A stretch of DNA of 64,000 nucleotides, from NCBI RefSeq assembly GCF_031628175.1, contig NZ_JAVLVT010000004.1, positions 124,001-188,000 on the forward strand, read 5' to 3'. A model generated the notes under the pieces. It was given only the letters and a program-made list of their open reading frames with translations. It was not told where the DNA came from and ran no database searches. Each line of letters begins with the position of its first letter. The stretch's first letter is position 1. Positions 1 through 8,820 of the stretch are shown piece by piece. This DNA comes from Lipingzhangella_A rawalii (GTDB taxonomy: Bacteria > Actinomycetota > Actinomycetes > Streptosporangiales > Streptosporangiaceae). A program made the position numbers and the translations under genes.

Positions 1-569
1 GCTTCCACTCCGGTCGTCACGCGCACCAGCACCTCAACGGCCCGGTCGTACTCCGCAGCCACACGGTCCAGGCGCTCGATCTCTTCCAGGGAGTCGACAA
101 TGATGCGCCCCACCCCGGCTTCGACGGCGCGTCGCAGCTCCTCCGGGGACTTGTTGTTGCCGTGCATGCCCAGCCGCTCCGGGGGAAAGTCCGCGGCGAG
201 CGCCACCGCCAACTCCCCGGCACTGCACACGTCCAGTTTGAGGCCCTCCTCGGCCACCCACCGGGCCACAGTCTTGGTCAGCAGTGCCTTGCCGGCGTAG
301 TACACGTCGGCGTCGGCGAAGGCAGCGCGGAACTCCCGTGCCCGCTTCCGGAAATCGTCCTCGTCCAGCACGAACAGCGGGGTACCAAATTGTGCTGCCA
401 ACTCGCGCACGTCCATCGCCCCGATGGTCATCGCACCGTCGACACGCGTTACGGTGCTGGGCCATACCCGGGGGTCAAGTTCGGCGAGATCGACCGGCGG
501 GTGCGGCGGGTGGTCCTCGGGCAGGACGTCCGCATGACGCGGTCCAGCCGGGTGCGCGTAGCGACTCAT
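1..569 (-). CDS. lysA: Diaminopimelate decarboxylase, N-terminal part (cut by window edge)
   Basis: Decarboxylates meso-diaminopimelate to L-lysine in the cytoplasm, the last step of lysine synthesis. Only the first 189 codons lie in the window, read leftwards from ATG at 569. The pyridoxal-phosphate lysine is K94 in YYAGKALLTK. It is followed by the VCSAGELAVAL and HGNNKS segments of the alanine-racemase-type barrel of group IV decarboxylases. The first ~45 residues are a proline-rich lead-in. The gene lies 84 bp downstream of nrtL on the same strand, a usual actinobacterial neighbourhood. The C-terminal beta domain is off the edge, so integrity cannot be judged. Confidence 0.9.
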   Translation of the reverse strand, partial: MSRYAHPAGPRHADVLPEDHPPHPPVDLAELDPRVWPSTVTRVDGAMTIGAMDVRELAAQFGTPLFVLDEDDFRKRAREFRAAFADADVYYAGKALLTKTVARWVAEEGLKLDVCSAGELAVALAADFPPERLGMHGNNKSPEELRRAVEAGVGRIIVDSLEEIERLDRVAAEYDRAVEVLVRVTTGVE

Positions 570-653
570 GGGTCTGCCTGTCCTGTCGACGGTGGCTGTC
601 ACGGGCTAGCAGGAGGTGGCGGCACTCGGATAGGCCGCGAGGCCTGAGGCGCG

Positions 654-1901
654 TCACAACCGGGTAGGTGCGGACACACCGAGCAGGAACACCCCCGTAG
701 CAAGGACCCCGGCCACAGCGGCGCAGACGGTCAGCCGCGCGGCGATGGCCAGGCTGTCGGTGTCATCGGTCGCGGGAATCACCGGACAGGGGTCCCGCCA
801 TTCATGGTAGTTGGCACAGAGCCTCTCCAGATACCGAACAAGGGTATGTGGGCGCGCGCGTCGGTGTGCCGTAGCCAGAGTTCCGGGCCCGTCGAACAGG
901 CAGCCAAGCAGTGGCGCCACCTGCACAGACCCCAACTCAGCCACGGCGGGGCTAGCCTGCCACTGGTCGATGGTCAGCGGCGCGTGACCTGCGTCGCGGG
1001 CCCAGCGGTGCACGGTCGTCCAAGCGTGGGCGTGGGCGTAGCGCACGGAAAAAGCCGGGTTGGCGAAGGTGTGGCGGGACCAGACGCCCGGATGCTCGGC
1101 GGTGGGGACTGCGGGCAGGCCCGGTCCGGTCTGGGTCGCCGGCTGGGGACGGTCGCTGGACCCCCGACACAGCGCGAACCGGGCGTTGGCCTCCCCCACG
1201 GTGGCCAGCAGGCGGGGGACCTCGCCACGAACCCCGAGCTCGACACTGCTCTGGCTGTGGGGCGACGCGTCGCGGCAGGGATCGCGCCAGGTGTCCACAC
1301 GGCGCTGCCCCGGTGGCGTCTTGGGTGCGGTGGCACGGAAGTGGGCGATCCGCTCGCGGGTGTCCGCGCGCGCCCACCGCGTGGCCGTGGCGAGATCGTC
1401 GGCCTCGTACAGCGGCGAGCAAGGCCACCCGTGGTCGTCCACAGGGGGGCCGTCCCGTCCGGCCCGGGGCGTGGACACGGCGGATGCTGCCCCCGGTTCG
1501 GCTGGCGGGGGCCACTCCGCAAGAAAATTCCACCCCTCGGCCACCCCGTATACCAGGGACCCCCGCACCGGCGCGGACATCCGCAGCGCGAGCAGGGAAC
1601 CACGCACGACCCGCGCCTCGGCGATTCCCGGAACCGCATTCAGGCCGTCGGCAAGGACACGGGCGAGCTGCTGTGGCTGCTCGCCCCGGGTCCCGAACGA
1701 TCCGTACTTCGCAGCCAAACGCTGCGGCAGCGCGCTGACGCAGTCGATCCCGGGGTCCCCGGAATCGGCCCAGCGGGGCTGCGGGTCCGGCACAGCCGCG
1801 GGTTCGATTCCGAGGCGCTGCGCGGCCGTATCCCGAAGTAGCCCGGCTACAGCCCGGGGGGTGGCACCAGTCGAGGCCCACGCGGGCCAGGGCTCTCTCA
1901 C
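654..1901 (-). CDS. nrtL: ArgS-related anticodon-binding protein NrtL
   Basis: 415 residues resembling a truncated arginyl-tRNA synthetase. There is no HIGH/KMSKS catalytic core, but the C-terminal ~130 residues (from about SRHTFANPAFSVRYAHAH) are a DALR anticodon-binding domain ending in the typical LLGVSAPTRL. This is the actinobacterial NrtL family, found between tRNA-Arg and lysA, exactly as here. Its role is not established; tRNA binding is inferred from the domain. The GTG start at 1901 overlaps the response-regulator stop by four bases (GTGA), so the two are translationally coupled. Confidence 0.8.
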   Translation of the reverse strand: MREPWPAWASTGATPRAVAGLLRDTAAQRLGIEPAAVPDPQPRWADSGDPGIDCVSALPQRLAAKYGSFGTRGEQPQQLARVLADGLNAVPGIAEARVVRGSLLALRMSAPVRGSLVYGVAEGWNFLAEWPPPAEPGAASAVSTPRAGRDGPPVDDHGWPCSPLYEADDLATATRWARADTRERIAHFRATAPKTPPGQRRVDTWRDPCRDASPHSQSSVELGVRGEVPRLLATVGEANARFALCRGSSDRPQPATQTGPGLPAVPTAEHPGVWSRHTFANPAFSVRYAHAHAWTTVHRWARDAGHAPLTIDQWQASPAVAELGSVQVAPLLGCLFDGPGTLATAHRRARPHTLVRYLERLCANYHEWRDPCPVIPATDDTDSLAIAARLTVCAAVAGVLATGVFLLGVSAPTRL

Positions 1902-2299
1902 GTCTCGTCCGGACGGGGTACGGCAGGGTCGGCGAGTTCCCGCACAACCCGAATCAGCTCAGAGGGTTCGAAGGGCTTGGCGAGGAACGCATCCACCCCC
2001 AGCTCTTGGCCGCGACGCACGTCAGCCTCCTGCGCCCGGGCCGTGATGAGCACCACTTTCGAGTGTCGCGCGGCTGGTGACTCCCGCAGCTGGCGCGCGG
2101 CGATCCAGCCGTCGATACGGGGCATCATCACATCCAGCGTGATGACGTCCGGTGCGAGCTCCTCCGCCTTGGCCAGGCAGTCCTGCCCGTCGGCGGCGGT
2201 GTGCACGTCAAAGCCCTCCATCTGAAGGTTCACGGCAATGAGCTGCCTGATCACCGCGTCGTCGTCCACGACGAGTACCCGTCCCAGCGCTTCAGCCAC
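1898..2299 (-). CDS. Single-domain response regulator
   Basis: A 133-residue receiver domain without an output domain. The acidic pocket is VVDDD near residues 10-14, the phosphoacceptor is D56 in TLDVMMPRIDG and the conserved lysine is K108 in AKPFEP. All catalytic residues are present, so it should be phosphorylatable and act by protein contact, as CheY/DivK-type proteins do. No histidine kinase lies nearby. It ends in a GTGA overlap with nrtL and begins about 95 bp from the tRNA-Arg gene on the opposite strand. Confidence 0.9.
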   Translation of the reverse strand: MAEALGRVLVVDDDAVIRQLIAVNLQMEGFDVHTAADGQDCLAKAEELAPDVITLDVMMPRIDGWIAARQLRESPAARHSKVVLITARAQEADVRRGQELGVDAFLAKPFEPSELIRVVRELADPAVPRPDET

Positions 2300-2392
2300 G
2301 CGGCGAGACTAACGCCCCGCCGCCACCTCGCGCTGCCGGTTGGACAAGTCCGAAGGAGTCCTCAACCCCTGTTAGAGTGGTTCCCGCGCAGC

Positions 2393-2464
2393 GGCCCCAT
2401 AGCTCAGGGGATAGAGCACCGGTCTCCGGAACCGGGTGCGGAGGTTCGAATCCTCCTGGGGCCA
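2393..2464 (+). tRNA. tRNA-Arg (anticodon CCG)
   Basis: Full cloverleaf. The acceptor arms GGCCCCA (2393-2399) and TGGGGCC (2457-2463) pair perfectly. The D stem is GCTC/GAGC. The anticodon stem CCGGT/ACCGG closes loop CTCCGGA, giving anticodon CCG. The T stem is GGAGG/CCTCC around TTCGAAT. The discriminator is A2464 and CCA is not encoded. Confidence 0.95.
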
Positions 2465-2465
2465 C

Positions 2466-3371
2466 AAGTGAAGATGAAGGTCACGGGGCTGACGCGGAGT
2501 ACCTCGGGACCTCCGCGGGGTCAGTGGCTGCACGTGTGCTTCGTGGTTCGCCGCACGGTCGTCGATCCGCGGCGTGGGGATCTCGGCCACCCAGGCCCGC
2601 GCGTTGGCCATGGTTGGAGCGAGCGCAGCGAGTGACCCCGCCCGCGGCCCCACTGTGGTCAGAGGGCAGTTGATCGCTGAGACGATGCTCCACACACCCC
2701 ACCACGTTGAACATCTGGATCCACACCGCTCCCGCCCAGATGGCCGCGATTACCCGGTGGAGCCCCTCGGAAAGGGACCCGGGGTTTTGGCGCTGTGCCG
2801 CCGTCTCGAGCTGGCATCGAGGCCGAGGGGCGAGTGTGGCCCCAGTGCCACGAGTTCGCCAGGTTGAAGCGGCCATTGGGTGCCGACCAGCAGCCAGTCC
2901 GGATGCGCTCAGGCGTGCGCATTTCGGCCCCGGTGCCATCTCACGTCCGGTCAGTACGGATCGGGGCAGGAGTCCGGGTGGGACTGAGCCCAACCGGTGA
3001 GGATCTCGGCCGAGGCCTGCCTGGTCTACGCCTTCGACGATGAGACGTTCCAGCAACGCTGTGGCCGCTCTCTGCCTTGTGAGTGGGCTGGGCTTTCGGT
3101 GTCCAACGCGTGCCCGGCCGTCTCGCTGATCCAGACCGACGGGCTGGGGGCAATGCACTCCTTCACAGGCCTGCAGGATATACCGCGGTAGCTCACCTGC
3201 GCCGCATAGCCCGGTCCGAAGGCGGTCCTGCGGGGCCTGCCTGTCCCGCCGGCTTGGACCCACGGGAAGCGTTGCGGCGCCCGGCGTCGCTGTTGGCCGG
3301 CAACCTCGTTGAGCCGGTTTGTCTGTCGGACACAGCGCGGTCGCTGTCGGCACTTGCTCTGGCTCCCGTGG
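2466..3371. other. Intergenic stretch, no convincing gene
   Basis: About 900 bp between tRNA-Arg and the propeller gene. Long frames exist on both strands, but none has actinobacterial third-position bias throughout, a recognisable domain or a ribosome-binding site. It could be decayed coding DNA downstream of a tRNA, a common integration site, but I found no duplicated tRNA 3' end to prove it. Confidence 0.4.
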
Positions 3372-4475
3372 TCAGGGGCGTAGCCGGACGAGTCCGGTGT
3401 CGCAGGCGATGATGTAGCCGCCCCGATGGGGATCCGCGACCAGCCCGTGTACGGGGCCCTTGTCCAGCGGGCCGATGTGCGTGTTGGCATCGGCGAGGTC
3501 CAGGATGTGCACGCCATCGTCGAATCCCACGGCGAGTTCGCCACGACCGATCCCGAATGCGAGGGGAGCCTGGGCGGTTCGACTCGCTAGCGGGGCAGCG
3601 AAGGGCTGGTGGCGCAACAGCCTCCCGTCCTCGGCGTCGAGGATGGCGAGGGAACCGGGGGCGTGTGGCCTGTCGTCGGGGCGGAGCCGCAGCACGAGCA
3701 AGCCGCCGCTGGGGCTGTAGTGGGTGCCTGTCACCAGGGTCGGGCCCATTCCCGCCAGCTCCGGGTAGCCTGCGCCGGTGTCGAGGTGCGCGGGGCCGGT
3801 GAAGGACCCTTCCCGGTGCCACAGAAGTTGGATCCCACCGGTTGGCGGCAGATCCACCGTGAAGGTCCACCAGGAGCCCTGCATGGTGTTACCGACGGCG
3901 AGCCGCCGTCGGCCGGGTGCGAAGGTGGGGCAGACCGCCCAGTCGCCCAGGACACCGTCGTCGGCTTCGCCGATGTGGTCGAGGGTCTCCTCGGACAGCA
4001 CCAGCGTGTGTGCGGCCGTGTCGATGATCCGCAACGTTTCGCTACCCGCTAGCGCGAGCAGTCGGCCGTCGGGAGAGACCGTCGCATGGTTCACTCTGCG
4101 CGGATCGTAGAGGTCCTCGGGCAGCGGGACAGCCCTGTCGGGGGTGGCCCAGTCGCTCACCAGCACCCACATCCGACGATCCAACTGACGCGGCGCGGGT
4201 CGTAGCCACACCAGCCCTGCCGTCATGGTGGCTGTGGCGGCACCGAAAGGTCCGTGGGCCCCCGGAGGCGTCACCCGGTGCGTGCCCACGGGGGTCGGGT
4301 GTTCGCGGTCGATGTCCCATCGAACCAGCATGTCGTGACCGGTAGCGCGGCTCAACGCTTCGCCCACATCCCAGCGGGCCACCAGGTGGTGTTGGGGGCT
4401 GTGGGCGATTCCTTCGAGGCCGAGTTCACGGTCGATTCCACACCACCGCCCGTCCCCCTTCGTCGTATCGAGCAT
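3372..4475 (-). CDS. Beta-propeller (WD40-like) protein
   Basis: 367 residues from ATG at 4475. Propeller-like strands recur: HDMLVRWDIDREHPT, NHATVSPDGRLLALAGSETL, TFAPGRRRLAVGNTM, LAFGIGRGELAVGFDDGVHI and HGLVADPHRGGYIIACDTGLV. These resemble WD40/TolB-type blades with the usual SPDGR turns. There is no signal peptide or membrane segment with this start, so it is probably cytoplasmic. The partner and function are unknown. It stands alone, with ~900 bp of empty DNA on one side and ~730 bp on the other. Confidence 0.6.
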   Translation of the reverse strand: MLDTTKGDGRWCGIDRELGLEGIAHSPQHHLVARWDVGEALSRATGHDMLVRWDIDREHPTPVGTHRVTPPGAHGPFGAATATMTAGLVWLRPAPRQLDRRMWVLVSDWATPDRAVPLPEDLYDPRRVNHATVSPDGRLLALAGSETLRIIDTAAHTLVLSEETLDHIGEADDGVLGDWAVCPTFAPGRRRLAVGNTMQGSWWTFTVDLPPTGGIQLLWHREGSFTGPAHLDTGAGYPELAGMGPTLVTGTHYSPSGGLLVLRLRPDDRPHAPGSLAILDAEDGRLLRHQPFAAPLASRTAQAPLAFGIGRGELAVGFDDGVHILDLADANTHIGPLDKGPVHGLVADPHRGGYIIACDTGLVRLRP

Positions 4476-5202
4476 GACGCACCGGTCGCGGGCCCCGCAC
4501 GCGCGCGGCGCAGCCCGTATGGCCGCAGTAGTCACAGGATACTGAGGACGAGTGGTGCGAACTGCTCCGAGGCCTGGAGGATCGCGGCAACTCAGGGATG
4601 GTCGTGTTCGACGGTATCCGCTCCGCGGTGACCCGAGGCGGCAGATCGAGCCAATGCCGCACTGGAACACCGACGTCATCCGGCATCTGGATATTCGGCG
4701 TGCTGTTCCTGAGCAGCGCTGCGAGGTTGAGTACCAGCATCACCGCGGCAGCGGGCATGCGGACTACGTGCGGGCAGAACTGACTGCCGTCAGGCAGGAG
4801 GACGTCCACCTGTGACAGCTGAGCGTCGACTACGTTCTGGCTGCTGCTTTTCCACTGAATGTAAGCAACGCCGTTACCCTACGTGTGTCTCTACGGGTCG
4901 GACTAGATGTCCACCGCGCGGTCACGGGCTCATTGGGCGCAGGGTGCGTCGGTGTGCGCAGATTCGAGGCGCTTCTGCGGTGGGAGCGGAACCGGAATCT
5001 CCCGGGGCGACTCCCTGGGGCATTGGATCCAGGGAAAATACGCCTGGAACTAATCCAGCCTGCACGACCGTCGAAGACCTAAGGTGCTCTGCCCCGAAGT
5101 GAGTAGGGAGCAGAACGAAAGGCCCGTGCGCCTGGTCCAAGCCCCGCCTCCGACGAACGAAGCAGGGCCATGACCTGCGAAGATGAGGATCGGTAATCGA
5201 AT
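4476..5202. other. Intergenic stretch, nothing recognised
   Basis: About 730 bp separating two divergently oriented genes (propeller on minus, OmpA-like on plus). It must hold both promoters, but I see no clear operator, RNA gene or coding frame with convincing bias. Confidence 0.4.
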
Positions 5203-6750
5203 ATGCCTCCCCTGTCTCTGCCCCTGCCTCCGATTGTGGCCGGTGGGCTCGTGATCGCCACTGCGGGCTGTGGCCTGTTCTCCGGTGATGACGATATCGA
5301 GGGTCCTCCCCCGGAGCCGGACGACGTACAGTTCGGGAGCTCCGAGGAGTTTGTGCGGGAGGTGAATCTTTTCCACTCCGCTGACAACGTTCCTGCCGAG
5401 GTGGCGGTCGAGGCGGTGGAGGCCACCTACGAGTCCACCGCGCTCTACCTCTCCCTGACCAACCCCGAACAGACCCGCTCCAGCTCCGATATGAACGTTG
5501 ATCTCACCCAACCGTTCCTATTCGACCCGATTTCCGGCAGAGGGTATCTCGGCAACGAAGATGCCGGAAGTGCGGACGTCAACACCAGCAACGTGGACTT
5601 CTTTGCGGACGTCACCAATGTCTTGCGGTTCTATTACCCGCCGCTACCCCAGGATGTGGAGTACGTGACATTCTTCGGAATCGGGGTGGGAGCGATGTCC
5701 GGGATCCCGGTCGAACGGGTGCAGGAGCGCCGTCCGGAACCGGAGCCCGGGATCGAAGGTGATGAAGCCGCCGATCGCAATCCCGATCCGGGAGAGACGC
5801 TGGTTTGGCCGGCCCCTGAACTCGACCACGATGCCGAACACCGGATCTTCGACACGGAAGGATTCGTGGAGGGCGAGGGCGCCTCACTCACTCGCGACGG
5901 GGACGAAGAAACCATCGCGCTCAGTGCGGACGTCCTTTTCGACTTCGACGACGCCGACCTCACCGATGAGGCTGCCGATCTGATTTCCGATACCGCCGAG
6001 TCGATCGACCAGCACTCTACTGAGGCAGGGACTCTCATGGTGACCGGTCACACCGACGGCGTGGGCGACGACGACTACAACGACACGCTCTCCGAGGAAC
6101 GTGCCGAAGCGGTGGCCGATGAGCTGGAGTCGCTGCTCTCCGCGGACCTCGACGTGCATGTTGAAGGCCTGGGTAGCTCAGACCCCCTCGTCGAGGAGGA
6201 GGGTGAGGACGACGAAGAGGCGCGGGAACGCAATCGCCGTGTCGAGCTCACCTACGCTGCTACGGCCGTCTCGTCGTCCGACACCGCGCAGGACTCCGGG
6301 ATCGCCGCGGCCGAGCGGCATGTGGCAGATCCGGCCTCCTACCGGGCCGATCTGGGGGAGTCCGTGGAGACGCTACAGCATGAGGGGTTCCAGCTCGATG
6401 TCTATCCGCTGCTCCGCGACGGCGCGCATGTGCTCGCCGAGGTGGAGATGACGAACACGACGGAAGGTGTCGCCCAGCCCGAGCTCGAGAGTTCCCGTAC
6501 GGGCGCTGGCGGCTCTGGGGAGCAGCTGGACGCCTTCCGGCTGCACGAGCAGGAGTCGGATCTGATGCGGTATCCGCTGGTGATGCGCACTGCAGACGGG
6601 CAGGAGGAGCTCTTCGCCGAGACTCCCCGGGACTTCGATCCCGGGGAGTCTCATCGGTTGGCCGTGGTCTTTCCCGCCCCTGCGCCGGACACGAGCGAGG
6701 TCACCCTGGATGCCGGACCCTTCGGCGAGGCTCCGGTACCCATCGAATGA
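5203..6750 (+). CDS. OmpA-like domain lipoprotein, strongly acidic
   Basis: 515 residues. The N-terminus has a hydrophobic segment ending in a lipobox-like TAGC (Cys ~24), so it is probably a lipoprotein anchored outside the membrane. An OmpA-type peptidoglycan-binding domain spans about residues 240-350: the FDFDDADL entry, TGHTDGVGDDDYN, the SEERAEAV helix and NRRVELTY. A C-terminal beta-rich domain of ~130 residues follows. Asp and Glu are very abundant, as in secreted proteins of halophilic actinobacteria. The ATG at 5203 is forced by an in-frame stop just upstream. Likely role: a cell-wall-tethered structural or stress protein (inference). Confidence 0.8.
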   Translation: MPPLSLPLPPIVAGGLVIATAGCGLFSGDDDIEGPPPEPDDVQFGSSEEFVREVNLFHSADNVPAEVAVEAVEATYESTALYLSLTNPEQTRSSSDMNVDLTQPFLFDPISGRGYLGNEDAGSADVNTSNVDFFADVTNVLRFYYPPLPQDVEYVTFFGIGVGAMSGIPVERVQERRPEPEPGIEGDEAADRNPDPGETLVWPAPELDHDAEHRIFDTEGFVEGEGASLTRDGDEETIALSADVLFDFDDADLTDEAADLISDTAESIDQHSTEAGTLMVTGHTDGVGDDDYNDTLSEERAEAVADELESLLSADLDVHVEGLGSSDPLVEEEGEDDEEARERNRRVELTYAATAVSSSDTAQDSGIAAAERHVADPASYRADLGESVETLQHEGFQLDVYPLLRDGAHVLAEVEMTNTTEGVAQPELESSRTGAGGSGEQLDAFRLHEQESDLMRYPLVMRTADGQEELFAETPRDFDPGESHRLAVVFPAPAPDTSEVTLDAGPFGEAPVPIE

Positions 6751-7031
6751 TCGTGCACTTCCTGGACCGCAGGTTCGACTTCTCGTGACTCCACCAACCG
6801 GCGAGGGGCATGGTGACCCACCGCCGGGCGGGTCATACCCGGCCACGGCGGATTGGACGTACACCATGCCAACGCGGCGACGTAACCATCGACAGGTGGT
6901 GGCGAGTTCGCGCTCCCTGGGGGAATCCGGGGACCGCTCCCGCTCAAGCAGCGATCCGAAGCGCACGCTCCGAAACCGGGTATCAGTACAGCCCTCCCCC
7001 AGGCTTCTCCCCGCGGTGGAAGAATGGAGGG

Positions 7032-7832
7032 GTGGAACTGCGGGAGGCGTGCCGCGCGGCCGGTATCGGTGTGGTTGTCACCAGCGACCACGTCGGGCCA
7101 CCTCGGCTGCACCGGGCCGTACCGGCGCTGTACGCGCGGCTCGTCATCAGTCTGGGCGCCCCCATCGAGGTGCGGTACGACGGGCACGTCCATCACATGC
7201 CGGCGGTCGTTGCCGGGCTGATGCGACCGGGGATCGCCACCCCGACCCTGACCCTTCGGTCGAACCAGCCGACGGTGTATGTGGAACTGTCCCCGCTGAC
7301 CCTGCACCGCCTCACCGGTGTGCCCCCCAGTGCGGTGGACGCCGGGGGAATCGACGCTGACGTCCTGCTGCCGTGGGTGGGGTGGGCGCGCGCAGAGCTG
7401 GCCACACACCCGGTCCAGCAACGCGCGTGGCTCATGCGTGTTCGTCTCCTGGAACAGCTGGAGCGTGCGAACCGGATCGCGGCCTCCCACGACGCCCTCG
7501 CGTCGCTGCGGTTCATCGCGTCGAGTGGCGGGCGGGTCTCGGTTACGGAGTTGGCACGCCATGCGCATCTGAGCCCGCGCCACCTGCGACACGTGATGCG
7601 CCACGAGCTCGGGATCGGGCCGAAGTTCGCCGCGCGCGTCGCGCGTCTGGGCACCGCGGTCCGTCGGGCCAGCGAAGGCGCCGATTCCTGGGCTCAGGTG
7701 GCCGCCGATAGTGGCTACAGCGATCAGAGTCACCTCGTCCGTGAATTCACCGAGCTCATGCGGACCACCCCATCCGGGTGGCTGGCGGAGGAAAGCCGAA
7801 ATCTTCAAGGCTGGCGCCAGCCGGCCCCGTGA
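7032..7832 (+). CDS. AraC-family transcriptional regulator
   Basis: 266 residues from GTG at 7032, preceded by a GGAAG element about eight bases upstream. The N-terminal half is a divergent sensor region. The C-terminal ~100 residues form the double helix-turn-helix of AraC/XylS proteins: SVTELARHAHLSPRHLRHV, then SWAQVAADSGYSDQSHLVREF, the classic second-helix signature. It ends 10 bp before a VOC-family gene on the same strand and probably regulates or is co-transcribed with it. Inducer unknown. Confidence 0.85.
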   Translation: MELREACRAAGIGVVVTSDHVGPPRLHRAVPALYARLVISLGAPIEVRYDGHVHHMPAVVAGLMRPGIATPTLTLRSNQPTVYVELSPLTLHRLTGVPPSAVDAGGIDADVLLPWVGWARAELATHPVQQRAWLMRVRLLEQLERANRIAASHDALASLRFIASSGGRVSVTELARHAHLSPRHLRHVMRHELGIGPKFAARVARLGTAVRRASEGADSWAQVAADSGYSDQSHLVREFTELMRTTPSGWLAEESRNLQGWRQPAP

Positions 7833-7842
7833 TCATCAGACT

Positions 7843-8229
7843 ATGACCAGCGAACTTCATCCCAAGCTGTTCGTGTCCGACGCCGATGCGGCGATCGACT
7901 TCTACACCACGACCCTCGACGCGACCCTGGATCTCCGCGTCGCGGACGACCACCGGGTGGTGCACCATGCGGAGATCATCCTGGGGTCGGCGATCCTCGC
8001 TCTGGCACAGAGCGTTCCGGAGTGGGGCTGGAACACCCCCGGCTCGGTGGGCGGAACGCCCGTGCTCATCACGGCCAACGTGTCCGATCCCGACGCGACG
8101 GCGGAACGCATGGTGCACCGAGGGGCCGAACTGGTGATCCCGGTCGAGAACCGTCCGTACGGCAAACGCCAGGGCAGGGTCCGGGACCCGTTCGGGCACC
8201 TGTGGGTGATCAGTGGTCCCCTCCGCTAG
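7843..8229 (+). CDS. VOC-superfamily (glyoxalase/bleomycin-resistance fold) protein
   Basis: 128 residues from ATG at 7843. It has two beta-alpha-beta-beta-beta modules: LFVSDADAAIDFYTTTLDA near the start, then the second module ending DPFGHLWVISGPLR, typical of glyoxalase/dioxygenase-like VOC proteins. The GKRQGRVRDPFGH motif resembles PhnB/YdfR-like members. Substrate unknown. Immediately downstream of the AraC regulator, so probably a two-gene operon. Confidence 0.85.
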   Translation: MTSELHPKLFVSDADAAIDFYTTTLDATLDLRVADDHRVVHHAEIILGSAILALAQSVPEWGWNTPGSVGGTPVLITANVSDPDATAERMVHRGAELVIPVENRPYGKRQGRVRDPFGHLWVISGPLR

Positions 8230-8518
8230 ACAACGGCGCCCCGCTGCCCGCGGGACGGTGGTTCCCGGAACGCGACGGGGTGGTGCTGGTCACCAACGAC
8301 ACCCCCGAAGGGCGCCGCGATGCGCTGTGGAACGCGTTGGCGCCCTACCCAACTGTCGCCACTCGGCAGCCGTTGTCTGGAACAGCGGGAGGATCCCTGG
8401 ATCGAGGGCGGGGAGGCGGAACTTTGCCTGGGCTCCGCCCAGGCGGCACAGCTCGCGGAGGCCTCACCCCTCCTTGAGTCGAATTCTCAGTACAGATCGG
8501 GTAGAAGGGAGGGTGGCG
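8230..8518 (+). other. Probable decayed coding fragment
   Basis: About 290 bp with good codon bias in one plus frame (8238 to ~8385, GRWFPERDGVVLVTNDTPEG and onward) but no start, no complete domain and an unlikely tail. Best read as the remnant of a gene; family not recognised. Confidence 0.3.
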
Positions 8519-8638
8519 GTGAGCCTGAATATCAAGAACACCGAGGCCGACGAACTCGCCGCAGAAGTCGGCCAGCTCGTAGGGGAGACCAAGACCGCCG
8601 CGGTGATCACCGCGCTGCGCGCCGCATCCTATGCGTAG
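8519..8638 (+). pseudogene. Truncated VapB-type antitoxin
   Basis: GTG at 8519 gives 39 residues beginning VSLNIKNTEADELAAEVG and containing GETKTAAVITALR, which matches the N-terminus of VapB antitoxins (ribbon-helix-helix/AbrB-like, normally 70-85 residues). The frame stops early at 8638 and no VapC (PIN) toxin follows. An AGGGAGGG ribosome-binding site is still present upstream. Interpreted as a remnant of a VapBC toxin-antitoxin pair; a functional miniature antitoxin is less likely. Confidence 0.6.
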
Positions 8639-8820
8639 GGTCGCGTGACCGCCCCCGGCCGGGCAGGTTCGGTATCCCGGGCGCGCCGCGTTCGCCCCAG
8701 CCCGGCTCGGCTACCGGGTCACGGAGATGCTCGGCGGCCTGCGGCTGCTGAGCGGTCTTGCCAAGACGCAGCGCGGGCGCACTACCGGCTCGGAGGCCGC
8801 ACCCGCCCCGGCCACGGAGC

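Noticed and set aside
2481..3353. 290-residue minus-strand ORF after tRNA-Arg
   Set aside because: Irregular composition, no domain and no ribosome-binding site; competing frames of similar length exist.
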